From an uncultured Aquimarina sp. (GTDB taxonomy: Bacteria > Bacteroidota > Bacteroidia > Flavobacteriales > Flavobacteriaceae): a stretch of DNA of 64,000 nucleotides. The stretch spans positions 558,001 through 622,000 of the forward strand of contig NZ_CANLMP010000002.1 in the NCBI RefSeq assembly GCF_947492405.1, given 5' to 3'. Within the stretch, counting starts at the first letter, position 1; every line of letters begins with the position of its first letter. Below, in pieces: positions 56,524-64,000 of this stretch. The notes under the pieces are model-generated. The model saw only the letters and a list, made by a program, of their open reading frames with translations. It searched no databases and was not told the DNA's origin. The translations under genes and the position numbers were made by a program.

Positions 56524-59352
56524 CTACAGCAAACTTCTTACTTTTCTAATGGTTACAAAAAGTATTGGGATTCCCAACAATAGCAACCACCAAAGATAAG
56601 AAGCATCCGTTTGAAGCGCTGCGGTATCTCCAGAAATCATAAATCCTGACCAATAATAAGGATGGGTTAGTAATTCGTCGTCTACTGTCTCTAAATACGT
56701 TAGTTTCGCATTACGTAAAGCTTTATCTTTTGGTAATGAAGCATCTAGATTTTTATAAAATTCTTGTATCAATTCTGAAGTAGTCCGATCGTTAACTTTC
56801 CATAACGTGGTGACTAGAGATTTAGCACCGGCATAACTAAATCCTCTTGCTAAACTAAGCATTCCCTCCCCTTTTTGAAGTTTCCCTAATCCCGTTTGAC
56901 AACCACTTAGTGCTACTAAATCAGCATTGATACTATATCCGTAAAGATCCTTTACATATAATAAACCATTTTCGCTACTATCATCTTTAGCAAATGCTAA
57001 ATACGAATAATCCGGATACTCATCATTAGTTGCTGCATGTGTAGCAAAATGAAGCATATTATAGGCGTGTGAATTTTTAGAAAAAGATGCCAACGAGGCC
57101 TCTTTTCCGGTAATAGCCTTGCCATCAAAAAATTCCGTTATCTGTGTAACTTCATCAGTATTATAAAGTAACGGTCCGAAATTCGGTCTGTTTTGAGAAA
57201 CATTTTCATTACTATTTTCAAAACTAGGAGCATATGCCAATAACTTATTCTGTTCTAGCTTCAATTTATTTTGTTGCTCTCTAAGTAAAGTCACAGAATT
57301 TGTATAGGATATTTGATATTCTCTAATCAAATAGTCACCAGCACTCTTGGAGGTTGATAAAGCCTCAAATGGCAGGTAATTCAAAATATCATCTGGAATT
57401 ATTATTAATTCTTTCGATTCAATTGTTTCTAAAGGTTTCTTTAGAATTTGTTCGTAAATGGAATTACCAATTCCATAAATATCAGGCAGTTCTTTTATAT
57501 TTAGGTTGGATAACAAAGAATAAAAACTTGTTATTTTTTCTCGCCCATCATTTCCTAAATGTATTTTGTAGAAATTTTTGTTTTGATTTTCTAAAGTAAT
57601 AACATAGAAATCAGTGTTTGTAGCAAAATAACTTATTAATGCTTTATTTTTTATAATCTTAGAGGTAGCCTCCTCTAAACTTACTACTTCAGAATTATAT
57701 TTTAAATCATAATACTTAGGATAATCACGTTCCAGATCCGAGATGAAATTATAATATCTATTCTTAAGTTGAAATAAGGAATCAAAAACTACCATATTAG
57801 ACTTCTGATTAAAAAACTTCTTTTCTAAATGAATAATATTCGCTCTAAACTGTTGTTCTCTATCTATAATTTCTTCCGGTACACCTCCATAAGAACTAGC
57901 TTGTGTACTCCTGGCAGCTTCTAATAATAATACACTTTTACTTTTTTCAGTAAAGTAAAAAGCATCAGCAATATAGGATGCTTCTTTAGTACTATTATAA
58001 AGATCATACGCTACTTCTACCATCTTATGAAAAGCAGGGTACATCTCTGATATCAGGAATTGCTTATCTACTTTACTTTCGAACTCAGGTTTTAACAAAT
58101 CTAATGCTTCTATAATAGCATAAGATGTGGTTAATGCCATTTTAAGATCTTCTAACTGATTGCTTTTCTTATATAACAACTGAAGTCCTTCTAGTTTTTC
58201 CTTTAATATCTTAACTAAACCCAATTTAGACAACACTTTTTTCGGCTTAGGATTACTTTTAATATCGGTATCATTAAAACTTGGTGCTATCTGTATTAAA
58301 GAGTTTTGGTAAAACTCTAATGCCTTTTCTGGATTTTCTTTTGCTAGGTACAAGCTTCCTAATCTCGAAAAAGCATCTGCTATATCCTGATGTTTTTCAT
58401 CTTGTCTATATGTTTTTGTTTTAGACAGATATGATTGGTAAAAAGTTTCTGCTTTATCGAATTGTCTGTCAGACACATAAATATCGCCATAAATGAGTTC
58501 TGCTATTCGCTCGAAAGCATCATTCTCCACATAGTACTTTTCACTTTTTTTAAGTGCTTGGAGAGCTAATTCTGTTTTCTTAAGTTTAATATAATTATCC
58601 GCTAGTTTTTGATATGTTGCAATTATATTATTCCTAAACTGATTAGAATTTCCGGCATAAGCTTTCTCATAAAAAGTTAGCGTTTTTAAAATAAGAGCAT
58701 TTGATTCTTCATAATTTTTTTCATCCAAGTATACTTTTGACAATAACATATTTGTACTTGCAATGAAGCCTCCATTATTGCTTTTTAAATTCTTATTATA
58801 ATATTGTTTTGATAGCTCATTTTTTCCTTGTCTATAATAAATATCTCCCTTATAATTATTCAAGGTATGTACTAAGTCATTCCTATCCAACCCCAACAAA
58901 GAATCCGGAGTTTTATTAATAATCTCAGAAAGATCTTCTATAGTTCGCAGGGATTTAGTATCATTTCTTATTTTATAATAATAATTTGCTTTATCTAAAA
59001 CTAACCTGATTTTATATGCTAGTTTGTCATCTACCGTATTGTACAAACTATCGGAATTCATTAAAGAATCAGTTCTATTGATATAGTATACTACTTTATT
59101 AAGATTATTATGATAGTCGTTAGCAAAAATTAAATACGATAAAATTGTCAACTTTGCCTTAATGTCGTTTTCTTTTTGCGCTATCTTATAACCCTTTTCA
59201 AAATAGTATTCTAGACTATCCGAATTTGTATACAAAAACTGAAACCCCTTGTCAAGTAAATTATCTAATTTTGGGTTAGTTTCTTGACTTTTTGTGTTGA
59301 CCGAAATCAAAACAATCAAGATAAAGAGTATTATGAGTTTACATTTTTTCAT
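56524..59352 (-). CDS. Exported TPR-CHAT domain protein with C-terminal membrane helix
   Basis: This 942-residue protein has a signal peptide at about 1-23 (start at 59352, MKKCKLIILFILI). About 30-440 is a chain of tetratricopeptide repeats (for example YGDIYVSDRQFDKAETFYQSY). A helical stretch of about 450-620 follows. The CHAT caspase-like domain covers about 640-905, with the His in LHFATHAATNDEYP near 770 and the Cys in LVALSGCQTGLGKL near 817. A membrane helix near 918-936 and basic tail end the chain, so the protein is held at the inner membrane, facing the periplasm. CHAT proteases act on partner proteins. The gene is convergent with the sigma/anti-sigma pair, and an upstream in-frame extension of 18 codons is not preferred. 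Confidence 0.88.
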   Translation of the reverse strand: MKKCKLIILFILIVLISVNTKSQETNPKLDNLLDKGFQFLYTNSDSLEYYFEKGYKIAQKENDIKAKLTILSYLIFANDYHNNLNKVVYYINRTDSLMNSDSLYNTVDDKLAYKIRLVLDKANYYYKIRNDTKSLRTIEDLSEIINKTPDSLLGLDRNDLVHTLNNYKGDIYYRQGKNELSKQYYNKNLKSNNGGFIASTNMLLSKVYLDEKNYEESNALILKTLTFYEKAYAGNSNQFRNNIIATYQKLADNYIKLKKTELALQALKKSEKYYVENDAFERIAELIYGDIYVSDRQFDKAETFYQSYLSKTKTYRQDEKHQDIADAFSRLGSLYLAKENPEKALEFYQNSLIQIAPSFNDTDIKSNPKPKKVLSKLGLVKILKEKLEGLQLLYKKSNQLEDLKMALTTSYAIIEALDLLKPEFESKVDKQFLISEMYPAFHKMVEVAYDLYNSTKEASYIADAFYFTEKSKSVLLLEAARSTQASSYGGVPEEIIDREQQFRANIIHLEKKFFNQKSNMVVFDSLFQLKNRYYNFISDLERDYPKYYDLKYNSEVVSLEEATSKIIKNKALISYFATNTDFYVITLENQNKNFYKIHLGNDGREKITSFYSLLSNLNIKELPDIYGIGNSIYEQILKKPLETIESKELIIIPDDILNYLPFEALSTSKSAGDYLIREYQISYTNSVTLLREQQNKLKLEQNKLLAYAPSFENSNENVSQNRPNFGPLLYNTDEVTQITEFFDGKAITGKEASLASFSKNSHAYNMLHFATHAATNDEYPDYSYLAFAKDDSSENGLLYVKDLYGYSINADLVALSGCQTGLGKLQKGEGMLSLARGFSYAGAKSLVTTLWKVNDRTTSELIQEFYKNLDASLPKDKALRNAKLTYLETVDDELLTHPYYWSGFMISGDTAALQTDASYLWWLLLLGIPILFVTIRKVRSLL

Positions 59353-59377
59353 AAAAAAAAGCTTCATTTCTGAAGCT
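59353..59377 (-). terminator. Terminator-like hairpin touching the CHAT start codon
   Basis: On the minus strand AGCTTCA-GAAA-TGAAGCT (59360-59377) is a 7-bp stem with a GNRA tetraloop, followed by a run of T that ends at the ATG of the CHAT gene (59352). It lies 29 bp after the lipoprotein stop codon. It may end the lipoprotein transcript, or act as an attenuator or translation block for the CHAT gene. Confidence 0.7.
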
Positions 59378-59406
59378 AATTTAATCATTATGAAATAAAT
59401 AAACAC

Positions 59407-60051
59407 TTAAAAAGTTCCTTCCACAGTAATTGATTCTTGAACATTTTCAATCTGAAAATTAAGTTCTAAAATAGCGAAATTGCTAGACTGATTAGAAGAT
59501 TCAAAACTAACACTCTGAAAAGGACCATCTTGATAAGTCTCTAACGCTCCAAATTCTCCTAAAGGTTCTTGATTATTGTTATTCAGACTAGCTGAAAGTT
59601 CCAATAATGGTCTAATAAAAATTATGACATTCAGGTTTTCAAATTTCGGAGGGCAATTTGCTGTTCCACAAGGACCTGGAAGAGGAGGACGAGGAGGTAT
59701 TCTAATAAATACTACATCTTGAGCTTCTTGAGCTTGAAGAATAATTTCTTCAAAACTTTCAATATCTTCGTTATTTGCAGCCAAATCCATTTCTATTTCA
59801 TCTATCTGTTCCTCTAAATTTGCTATTTCATCAGGATCATCAGTCTGCCCCAGTAAGGTTTCTAAGGCATCTTTTTCTAAATTCAAAAGGTTATTTTCTC
59901 CTTCTAAATTAAAGATTATTAAATCTTCTGCTAGAAACACTCCTGTTTCCTCAGAATTTGGAATTGCATCATCAACCATATCATCATCACTACAGCCAAA
60001 AGGAACCACAGCGAGCATAAAAAGTCCGATACATACTTGAATTGTTTTCAT
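59407..60051 (-). CDS. Proline-rich coiled-coil lipoprotein
   Basis: This 214-residue protein has a lipobox FGC near Cys20 (VVPFGCSDDD). Residues of about 50-105 form an acidic coiled coil (LEEQIDEIEMDLAANNEDIE). A proline-rich segment follows (IPPRPPLPGPCGTANCPP near 117-134) with two Cys. The rest is a beta-rich domain. The neighbouring small lipoprotein has a similar proline-rich end with two Cys. It is probably anchored in the envelope. Its gene directly precedes the CHAT gene, separated by the hairpin. The role is unknown. Confidence 0.7.
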   Translation of the reverse strand: MKTIQVCIGLFMLAVVPFGCSDDDMVDDAIPNSEETGVFLAEDLIIFNLEGENNLLNLEKDALETLLGQTDDPDEIANLEEQIDEIEMDLAANNEDIESFEEIILQAQEAQDVVFIRIPPRPPLPGPCGTANCPPKFENLNVIIFIRPLLELSASLNNNNQEPLGEFGALETYQDGPFQSVSFESSNQSSNFAILELNFQIENVQESITVEGTF

Positions 60052-60095
60052 AAAATTATTGTTTTGGTTTTTTTGTTAGTATTCCTTTTCCCTAC

Positions 60096-60104
60096 AAGGT
60101 TAAC
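60096..60104. promoter_or_regulatory. AAGGTTAAC element upstream of the lipoprotein gene
   Basis: On the minus strand this reads GTTAACCTT and starts 45 bp upstream of the lipoprotein start codon. The same element lies at the same distance before the ompA-type gene. It overlaps TAACCTTG, a one-mismatch -7 element. Confidence 0.4.
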
Positions 60105-60145
60105 ATTAACGACAATAAAAATAATGAAATTTTATTTTTATAAAA

Positions 60146-60171
60146 AAACCTCTATCAAGTAATAGAGGTTT
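60146..60171 (-). terminator. Terminator after the small lipoprotein gene
   Basis: AAACCTCTAT and ATAGAGGTTT form a 10-bp stem with a 6-base loop, 14 bp past the stop codon of the small lipoprotein gene and followed by T on the minus strand. It separates this gene from the larger lipoprotein gene. Confidence 0.8.
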
Positions 60172-60184
60172 CAACAATTTTAAC

Positions 60185-60370
60185 CTATTGGCAATTAAAA
60201 CATGGTAATGGCGGTGGGGGAAGCGGGGGAAGTTGCGGACCTTTGGGTTTTTCCGCTGATTTCAATTCGATATTATCTTCTAATCCAACTTCCTCTCCAA
60301 TTTCTACATTAGAGCACGAAACAAACAAACCAATACTAAAAAGTATGGTAAATACACTTAATTTCTTCAT
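60185..60370 (-). CDS. Small lipoprotein with proline-rich CxxC end
   Basis: This 61-residue protein has a lipobox VSC at Cys19 (SIGLFVSCSNVE). The mature part of 43 residues is acidic in its first half. It ends in a proline-rich segment (KGPQLPPLPPPPLPCFNCQ) with a C-x-x-C pair two residues from the end. The larger lipoprotein 130 bp downstream carries a similar segment, so they may share a partner. The Bacteroidota lipoprotein signal and neighbours support a real gene despite the small size. Function unknown. Confidence 0.65.
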   Translation of the reverse strand: MKKLSVFTILFSIGLFVSCSNVEIGEEVGLEDNIELKSAEKPKGPQLPPLPPPPLPCFNCQ

Positions 60371-60445
60371 ATTATTAAATATTAAAGGTTATTACTTACA
60401 CGTGTCTTAAGTAATATAAATGTTACCTATGATATAGTAGAAATT

Positions 60446-61015
60446 TTATTTTCTAAGATCTGCAGCTACTTTTTCCAGCTCCATATACCAATCCTCTCCG
60501 AACTTACGGATCAATGCTTGTTTTACGAATTTATATACCGGTACTTGTAGTTCTTTACCAAGTGTACAAGCATCATCACATATTTCCCATTTATGATAGT
60601 TTACAGCAGAAAACTCTGTATAATCCTGTACTCTAACGGGATATAAATGACAGGATATTGGTTTTTTCCAATCCACTTCTCCTTGATTATAAGCCTCTTC
60701 AATAGCGCATAAAGCTGTCCTTTTTTCATCAAAGATAACATACGCACAATCAGCTCCATCAATGAGAGGAGTTTCTAACTCGCCATGTGGTGTTTTAATA
60801 TATGTTCCTTGTTTCTCAATTGCTTCGATTCCCTCTTTTCGAAGGTATGATTTTACAATAGGGTAGATTTCTTCAAGTTTTTGTGCCTCTGACTCTTCTA
60901 ATGGTGCTCCAGCTTCGCCATCAATGCAACAGGCTCCTTTACATGCAGAAAGATTACATACAAAATCTTTTTCTATAATATCTTCCGAAACTATGGTTTT
61001 TCCTAATTGAAACAT
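60446..61015 (-). CDS. DUF3109-family Cys-rich protein
   Basis: This 189-residue cytosolic protein has a conserved Cys cluster near the N-terminus, CNLSACKGACC at about 22-32, then ISCHLYPVR near 121 and CDDACTLG near 145-152. The pattern is that of the DUF3109 family, which probably binds an iron-sulfur cluster or zinc. The Cys spacing suggests a CxxxxC-type metal site. It is a single gene between the small lipoprotein gene and the divergent marC. No reaction is assigned to the family. Confidence 0.85.
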   Translation of the reverse strand: MFQLGKTIVSEDIIEKDFVCNLSACKGACCIDGEAGAPLEESEAQKLEEIYPIVKSYLRKEGIEAIEKQGTYIKTPHGELETPLIDGADCAYVIFDEKRTALCAIEEAYNQGEVDWKKPISCHLYPVRVQDYTEFSAVNYHKWEICDDACTLGKELQVPVYKFVKQALIRKFGEDWYMELEKVAADLRK

Positions 61016-61096
61016 ATTGCGAAGATAGTTTTTATGAAAGATAAATTTTACTGATTATTTATCTTTTTATGCTACTTTTACTAAGCGAAGTCTATT

Positions 61097-61104
61097 TACT
61101 TTTG
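61097..61104 (+). promoter_or_regulatory. Candidate -7 element for marC
   Basis: TACTTTTG is an exact TAnnTTTG match, ending 24 bp before the marC start codon. No TTG partner is visible. Confidence 0.4.
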
Positions 61105-61128
61105 CGCCAACCTTAAAAATCTACTAAA

Positions 61129-61701
61129 ATGAACTTTGACTTAAAAGAGATACTAACTGCGAGTATGATACTCTTTGCCGTAATTGATATTGTAGGTAGC
61201 ATTCCTATTATTATTGATCTGCGCAAGAAAGTAGGACATATACAAAGTGAAAAAGCTTCTCTGGTAGCGGCTATACTAATGATCCTATTCCTATTTGTAG
61301 GTAAAGAGATACTTAACCTTATAGGCATCGATGTGAATTCTTTTGCTGTAGCTGGTGCTTTTATTATATTCTTTCTAGCGCTAGAAATGATACTAGGTAT
61401 TCAATTGTATAAAGATGATGAACCAGAAACTGCAGCAGTTGTCCCGTTAGCATTTCCACTTATAGCTGGAGCCGGAACAATGACTTCTATTCTATCTCTT
61501 AGAGCAGAATACCAACCGATTAATATTGTAATTGCGATTGTTATCAATATCATTTTTGTTTATATAGTTTTAAAATCTTCTGGAAAAATTGAAAAGGTTT
61601 TAGGTAAACAAGGAATTAATGTGATCCGCAAGATATTTGGTGTAATTTTGTTGGCAATTGCAGTAAAATTATTTGCAACTAATATAAAAGGTCTATTCTA
61701 A
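61129..61701 (+). CDS. MarC-family integral membrane protein
   Basis: This 190-residue protein has six predicted membrane helices and belongs to the MarC/UPF0056 family. The family motif is seen in FAVIDIVGSIPIIIDLRKK near residues 18-36 and in AFPLIAGAGTMTSILSL near 107-123. It was once thought to give multiple antibiotic resistance, but that was not supported in Escherichia coli, and its transport substrate is unknown. The next small membrane gene starts at the base after its stop codon. Confidence 0.92.
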   Translation: MNFDLKEILTASMILFAVIDIVGSIPIIIDLRKKVGHIQSEKASLVAAILMILFLFVGKEILNLIGIDVNSFAVAGAFIIFFLALEMILGIQLYKDDEPETAAVVPLAFPLIAGAGTMTSILSLRAEYQPINIVIAIVINIIFVYIVLKSSGKIEKVLGKQGINVIRKIFGVILLAIAVKLFATNIKGLF

Positions 61702-61902
61702 ATGAAGTATTTTATTTACCTCTTGATTATAGTAGCTTCTTCTTTGATACTATACAATGCTACCGTTTTAGATTTTAATAATCTACTAGAAGGAGATAGC
61801 AAAACTGCGCTTATTAGTATTCTGGCTTCTGCTTGTGTTGTTGTTTTATTATTGATTTTATTGGTTTCCAGAGCTATACAACAAAAACGTGGAAATAGAT
61901 AA
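61702..61902 (+). CDS. Small two-helix membrane protein following marC
   Basis: This 66-residue protein has two predicted membrane helices (about 3-20 and 37-56) and a basic end (RAIQQKRGNR). It starts immediately after the marC stop codon, so it is very likely cotranslated with it. No family is recognised. A role as accessory subunit of MarC is speculative. Confidence 0.65.
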   Translation: MKYFIYLLIIVASSLILYNATVLDFNNLLEGDSKTALISILASACVVVLLLILLVSRAIQQKRGNR

Positions 61903-61917
61903 ATTAGTTAAAGACCT

Positions 61918-62232
61918 CTAAGCAATAAATGGTATTAAGAAACAGGCTATGATTACTGGTGGTAGTGATATCACTGCAAGAATCATAAATAGGTTATGCA
62001 ATTTCCTAAAGATAAGTGCTTTTTTTAAAGACTTCTTTAGTTTTACATCTTCGGTATTCTCGATATGATCTCTAATTAAATCTCCGGACACATATGAAGA
62101 ATCTACAAGAATTTCATTATCCAAAAAGATAGAAGCACTATTATCTAATAACCTAAATGCTACAGCCACAATAAAGAAAAAAAGCGGGGAGCAAATTGCA
62201 ATTGCGATTAGATACTCTGTTAATTCTGACAT
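61918..62232 (-). CDS. Small membrane protein, paralog of the next gene
   Basis: This 104-residue protein has an N-terminal hydrophobic helix (about 8-27), a central polar part (SASIFLDNEILVDSSYVSGDLI) and a C-terminal helix (about 80-103). It shares a recognisable layout with the next gene: N(S/G)SI-x-L, (V/E)SSYVS and KKSLK(K/R). No known family. The two genes follow the S41 protease gene and may share its transcript. Confidence 0.6.
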   Translation of the reverse strand: MSELTEYLIAIAICSPLFFFIVAVAFRLLDNSASIFLDNEILVDSSYVSGDLIRDHIENTEDVKLKKSLKKALIFRKLHNLFMILAVISLPPVIIACFLIPFIA

Positions 62233-62286
62233 ATTTTGATTTTGGGGGCTTATATTTATTTACACTCTTATTCTATTTTTGCAAAA

Positions 62287-62580
62287 CTACTCGAAGAGAA
62301 TATTTCTGATGATTACCCAAACAATTGACATTATCGATACTAGTAAACAAAAATTATGAATACTTCTAATTACAAGAACTCTTTTCAAACTTTTTTTGAA
62401 ACCTATTCCATTCTCATTAAAAATATATTTTTTTAGTAATGATCTAGATACATACGAGGATTCTATATAGATACTATTTTTAAGCAAAATAGAACCACTA
62501 TTATCCATTAACCGAAGTACTGCAGCAGCAATAAAAGATATAAATGCGGTAACAATAAGAAAATCATCAGAAATTAACAT
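62287..62580 (-). CDS. Small membrane protein, tandem paralog
   Basis: This 97-residue protein has a hydrophobic N-terminus (FLIVTAFISFIAAAVLRL), the polar core SGSILLKNSIYIESSYVSRSL and a C-terminal hydrophobic helix. Alignment by eye shows roughly a third of its residues shared with the next gene, in the same order. It starts 15 bp after the S41 protease stop codon. The function is not known. Confidence 0.6.
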   Translation of the reverse strand: MLISDDFLIVTAFISFIAAAVLRLMDNSGSILLKNSIYIESSYVSRSLLKKYIFNENGIGFKKSLKRVLVIRSIHNFCLLVSIMSIVWVIIRNILFE

Positions 62581-62595
62581 ATCGCTTTATTTTAA

Positions 62596-64000
62596 TTAAG
62601 TACTATCAGATATAGATAAAACTTTTTGAATCATTTTATCATCTTTATTAATAATCTTTTCGAACGCACTAGTTCCGAATAACTGCTGAGCCATAATAGC
62701 TTTCAGATATTTCTTTAATTGATCTCTATAATTTTGTAAATTAATATCTACACCTCTTTTTCTGGTATACGTCAGAAATCCATCTGCAAAATCATCATCA
62801 ATTTCTATTTCTTGTTTAAATTGTTCTTCAGTAAGCTTGTTATAAAAATCTCTTTTTTTATCGAGCTCTTCGAATATGTATCCACCCATTCTTCCAGATC
62901 TCAGCATATAATCTAGCGTCTCTCCAACTCTAGTAGTATCCTTGCTTACAAAAATATCAGGTATAATTCCTCCTCCTCCATATACAGTTTTGCCTCCTGG
63001 TGTTTTAAATTTCAGAGAGTCTGCAACTTGTATACTATCGGCATTTTGTAATTCGCCATTTTTATAACGTTCTAAATATTCATTAAAATACTCCTTATTT
63101 CCATTCTCATATGGCTTCTGAATGGATCTCCCTGTTGGTGTGTAATATCTGGAAATCGTTAGTCTAATCGCACTACCATCTCCTAATGCCATTTCTCTTT
63201 GAACTAATCCTTTTCCATAAGAACGTCTTCCTACAATCGTTCCTCTATCATTATCCTGAATGGCTCCAGCAAAAATTTCGCTGGCAGAAGCAGAATTTTC
63301 ATTAATTAACACATAGACATTTCCTTCTTCGAAACTTCCATTACGCGTGGCATAATTATTCTCTATGGCTCCTTTTTTGTTTTTAGTAAACATGATAAGT
63401 TTATCATTTTCTAAGAACTCATCCGCCATTTTTAAAGCAGGAGCAATAAAACCACCTCCATTATCCCTAAGATCAACAACTAAGGTCTCCGCTCCTAAAT
63501 CCTGTAAGGAATCTAATGCATTTTTAAACTCTTTATATGTAGTTTCTGCGAAGCGATTTACTTTTATGTATCCCAAGTTTTCTTTTAGCATATAGCTAGC
63601 ATCTACACTTCGTAATGGCACTCTACCTCGTTTAACAACTACATCAAATATACCTGTACCTTTTCTATAAACTTTTAACTGAACCTGGCTGTTTAGTTCT
63701 CCTTTTAGCTTATCCGCTAATCCATCTCTTCTTAAACGCTCTCCATATAGTGTATCCTGATCCGCCATTAGTATTCGATCTCCGGCCATAATACCGGATC
63801 GTTCACTTGGACCACCTTTTATGGTATTAATAACAGAAATAGTGTCTCTGTATGGATAGTAACTTACTCCAATACCAATAAAATCTCCCTGCATGCTTTC
63901 TGTGATCCCCTCTAACTCTTCTGGAGGTATGTATACAGAATGTGGATCCAGATTTTCAAGAATTCTGTTTACTGTAACATCTACGATACTATCTGTATTG
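62596..64000 (-). CDS. S41-family C-terminal processing protease, 5' end outside window
   Basis: This is the C-terminal part (about 467 residues) of a periplasmic carboxyl-terminal processing protease. A Met at 63894 is not the true start: the frame stays open to the window edge, and NRILENLDPHSVYIPPEEL there matches the family's region before the PDZ domain. The PDZ domain follows (GGPSERSGIMAGDRILMADQ). The catalytic region has NENSASASEIFAGAI with the Ser and GRRSYGKGLVQ with the Lys of the Ser-Lys dyad. A C-terminal extension of about 150 residues follows the core. Signal peptide and N-terminal part are outside the window. Confidence 0.92.
   Translation of the reverse strand, partial: NTDSIVDVTVNRILENLDPHSVYIPPEELEGITESMQGDFIGIGVSYYPYRDTISVINTIKGGPSERSGIMAGDRILMADQDTLYGERLRRDGLADKLKGELNSQVQLKVYRKGTGIFDVVVKRGRVPLRSVDASYMLKENLGYIKVNRFAETTYKEFKNALDSLQDLGAETLVVDLRDNGGGFIAPALKMADEFLENDKLIMFTKNKKGAIENNYATRNGSFEEGNVYVLINENSASASEIFAGAIQDNDRGTIVGRRSYGKGLVQREMALGDGSAIRLTISRYYTPTGRSIQKPYENGNKEYFNEYLERYKNGELQNADSIQVADSLKFKTPGGKTVYGGGGIIPDIFVSKDTTRVGETLDYMLRSGRMGGYIFEELDKKRDFYNKLTEEQFKQEIEIDDDFADGFLTYTRKRGVDINLQNYRDQLKKYLKAIMAQQLFGTSAFEKIINKDDKMIQKVLSISDST

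Noticed and set aside
1..64000. CRISPR array, tRNA or rRNA genes, insertion sequence or prophage
   Set aside because: I looked in all gaps and saw no regularly spaced repeats, no cloverleaf-like sequences, no transposase or phage motifs.

Overview
The window looks like chromosomal DNA from a marine member of the Flavobacteriaceae (Bacteroidota), possibly close to Aquimarina; the genus is an inference. Supporting signs are a SusC/SusD pair, three exported enzymes with C-terminal type IX secretion tails (GH9 glucanase, GH13 amylase, M36 protease), the GYDIA-type GHMP kinase, S9 dipeptidyl peptidase and POT transporters, A/T-rich DNA, and Bacteroidota-style -7 elements (TAnnTTTG). I saw no insertion sequence, prophage, CRISPR array, tRNA or rRNA.

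Layout. 1-5.4 kb: two tandem POT peptide transporters and a dipeptidyl peptidase on the minus strand. 5.6-7.9 kb: HMG-CoA reductase and a GHMP kinase of the mevalonate route. 8.4-10.9 kb: a secreted GH9 glucanase. 11-19.6 kb: lpxD, the 2-oxoglutarate dehydrogenase E1/E2 genes, small envelope proteins and a polyprenyl synthase. 19.8-26.6 kb: a TetR-controlled RND efflux operon with a clear operator. 26.6-30.9 kb: a SusCD uptake pair without adjacent enzymes. 31-37.6 kb: aspS, a ClC chloride protein lacking the gating glutamate, a secreted amylase, a small membrane protein and a cold-shock protein. 37.6-44.3 kb: two tandem exported paralogs, an exonuclease abutting a cNMP/CBS/DUF294 signalling protein, tadA and dxs. 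44.3-52.5 kb: M36 metalloprotease, dgt, nrdA and nrdB. 52.9-61 kb: an envelope-signalling locus (OmpA protein, ECF sigma factor, TPR anti-sigma-like membrane protein, exported TPR-CHAT protein, two proline-rich lipoproteins). 61-64 kb: a DUF3109 protein, MarC, three small membrane proteins and an S41 protease that runs off the window.

How the genes may work together. The secreted M36 protease, periplasmic S9 dipeptidyl peptidase and POT permeases form a plausible protein-to-dipeptide uptake chain. The GH9 enzyme, amylase and SusCD pair point to glycan use. NrdAB and Dgt act in opposite directions on dNTP pools.

The most unusual material is (i) the sigma/anti-sigma/OmpA/CHAT/lipoprotein locus, where the CHAT start codon directly follows a terminator-like hairpin and two promoter regions share GTTAACCTT at the same distance from their start codons; (ii) the ClC protein with Leu133 in place of the gating Glu; (iii) a palindromic decamer, AACATATGTT, in three separate gaps; and (iv) paired direct repeats resembling DnaA sites upstream of nrdB. 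No complete new system is proven. The locus in (i) is the best candidate.
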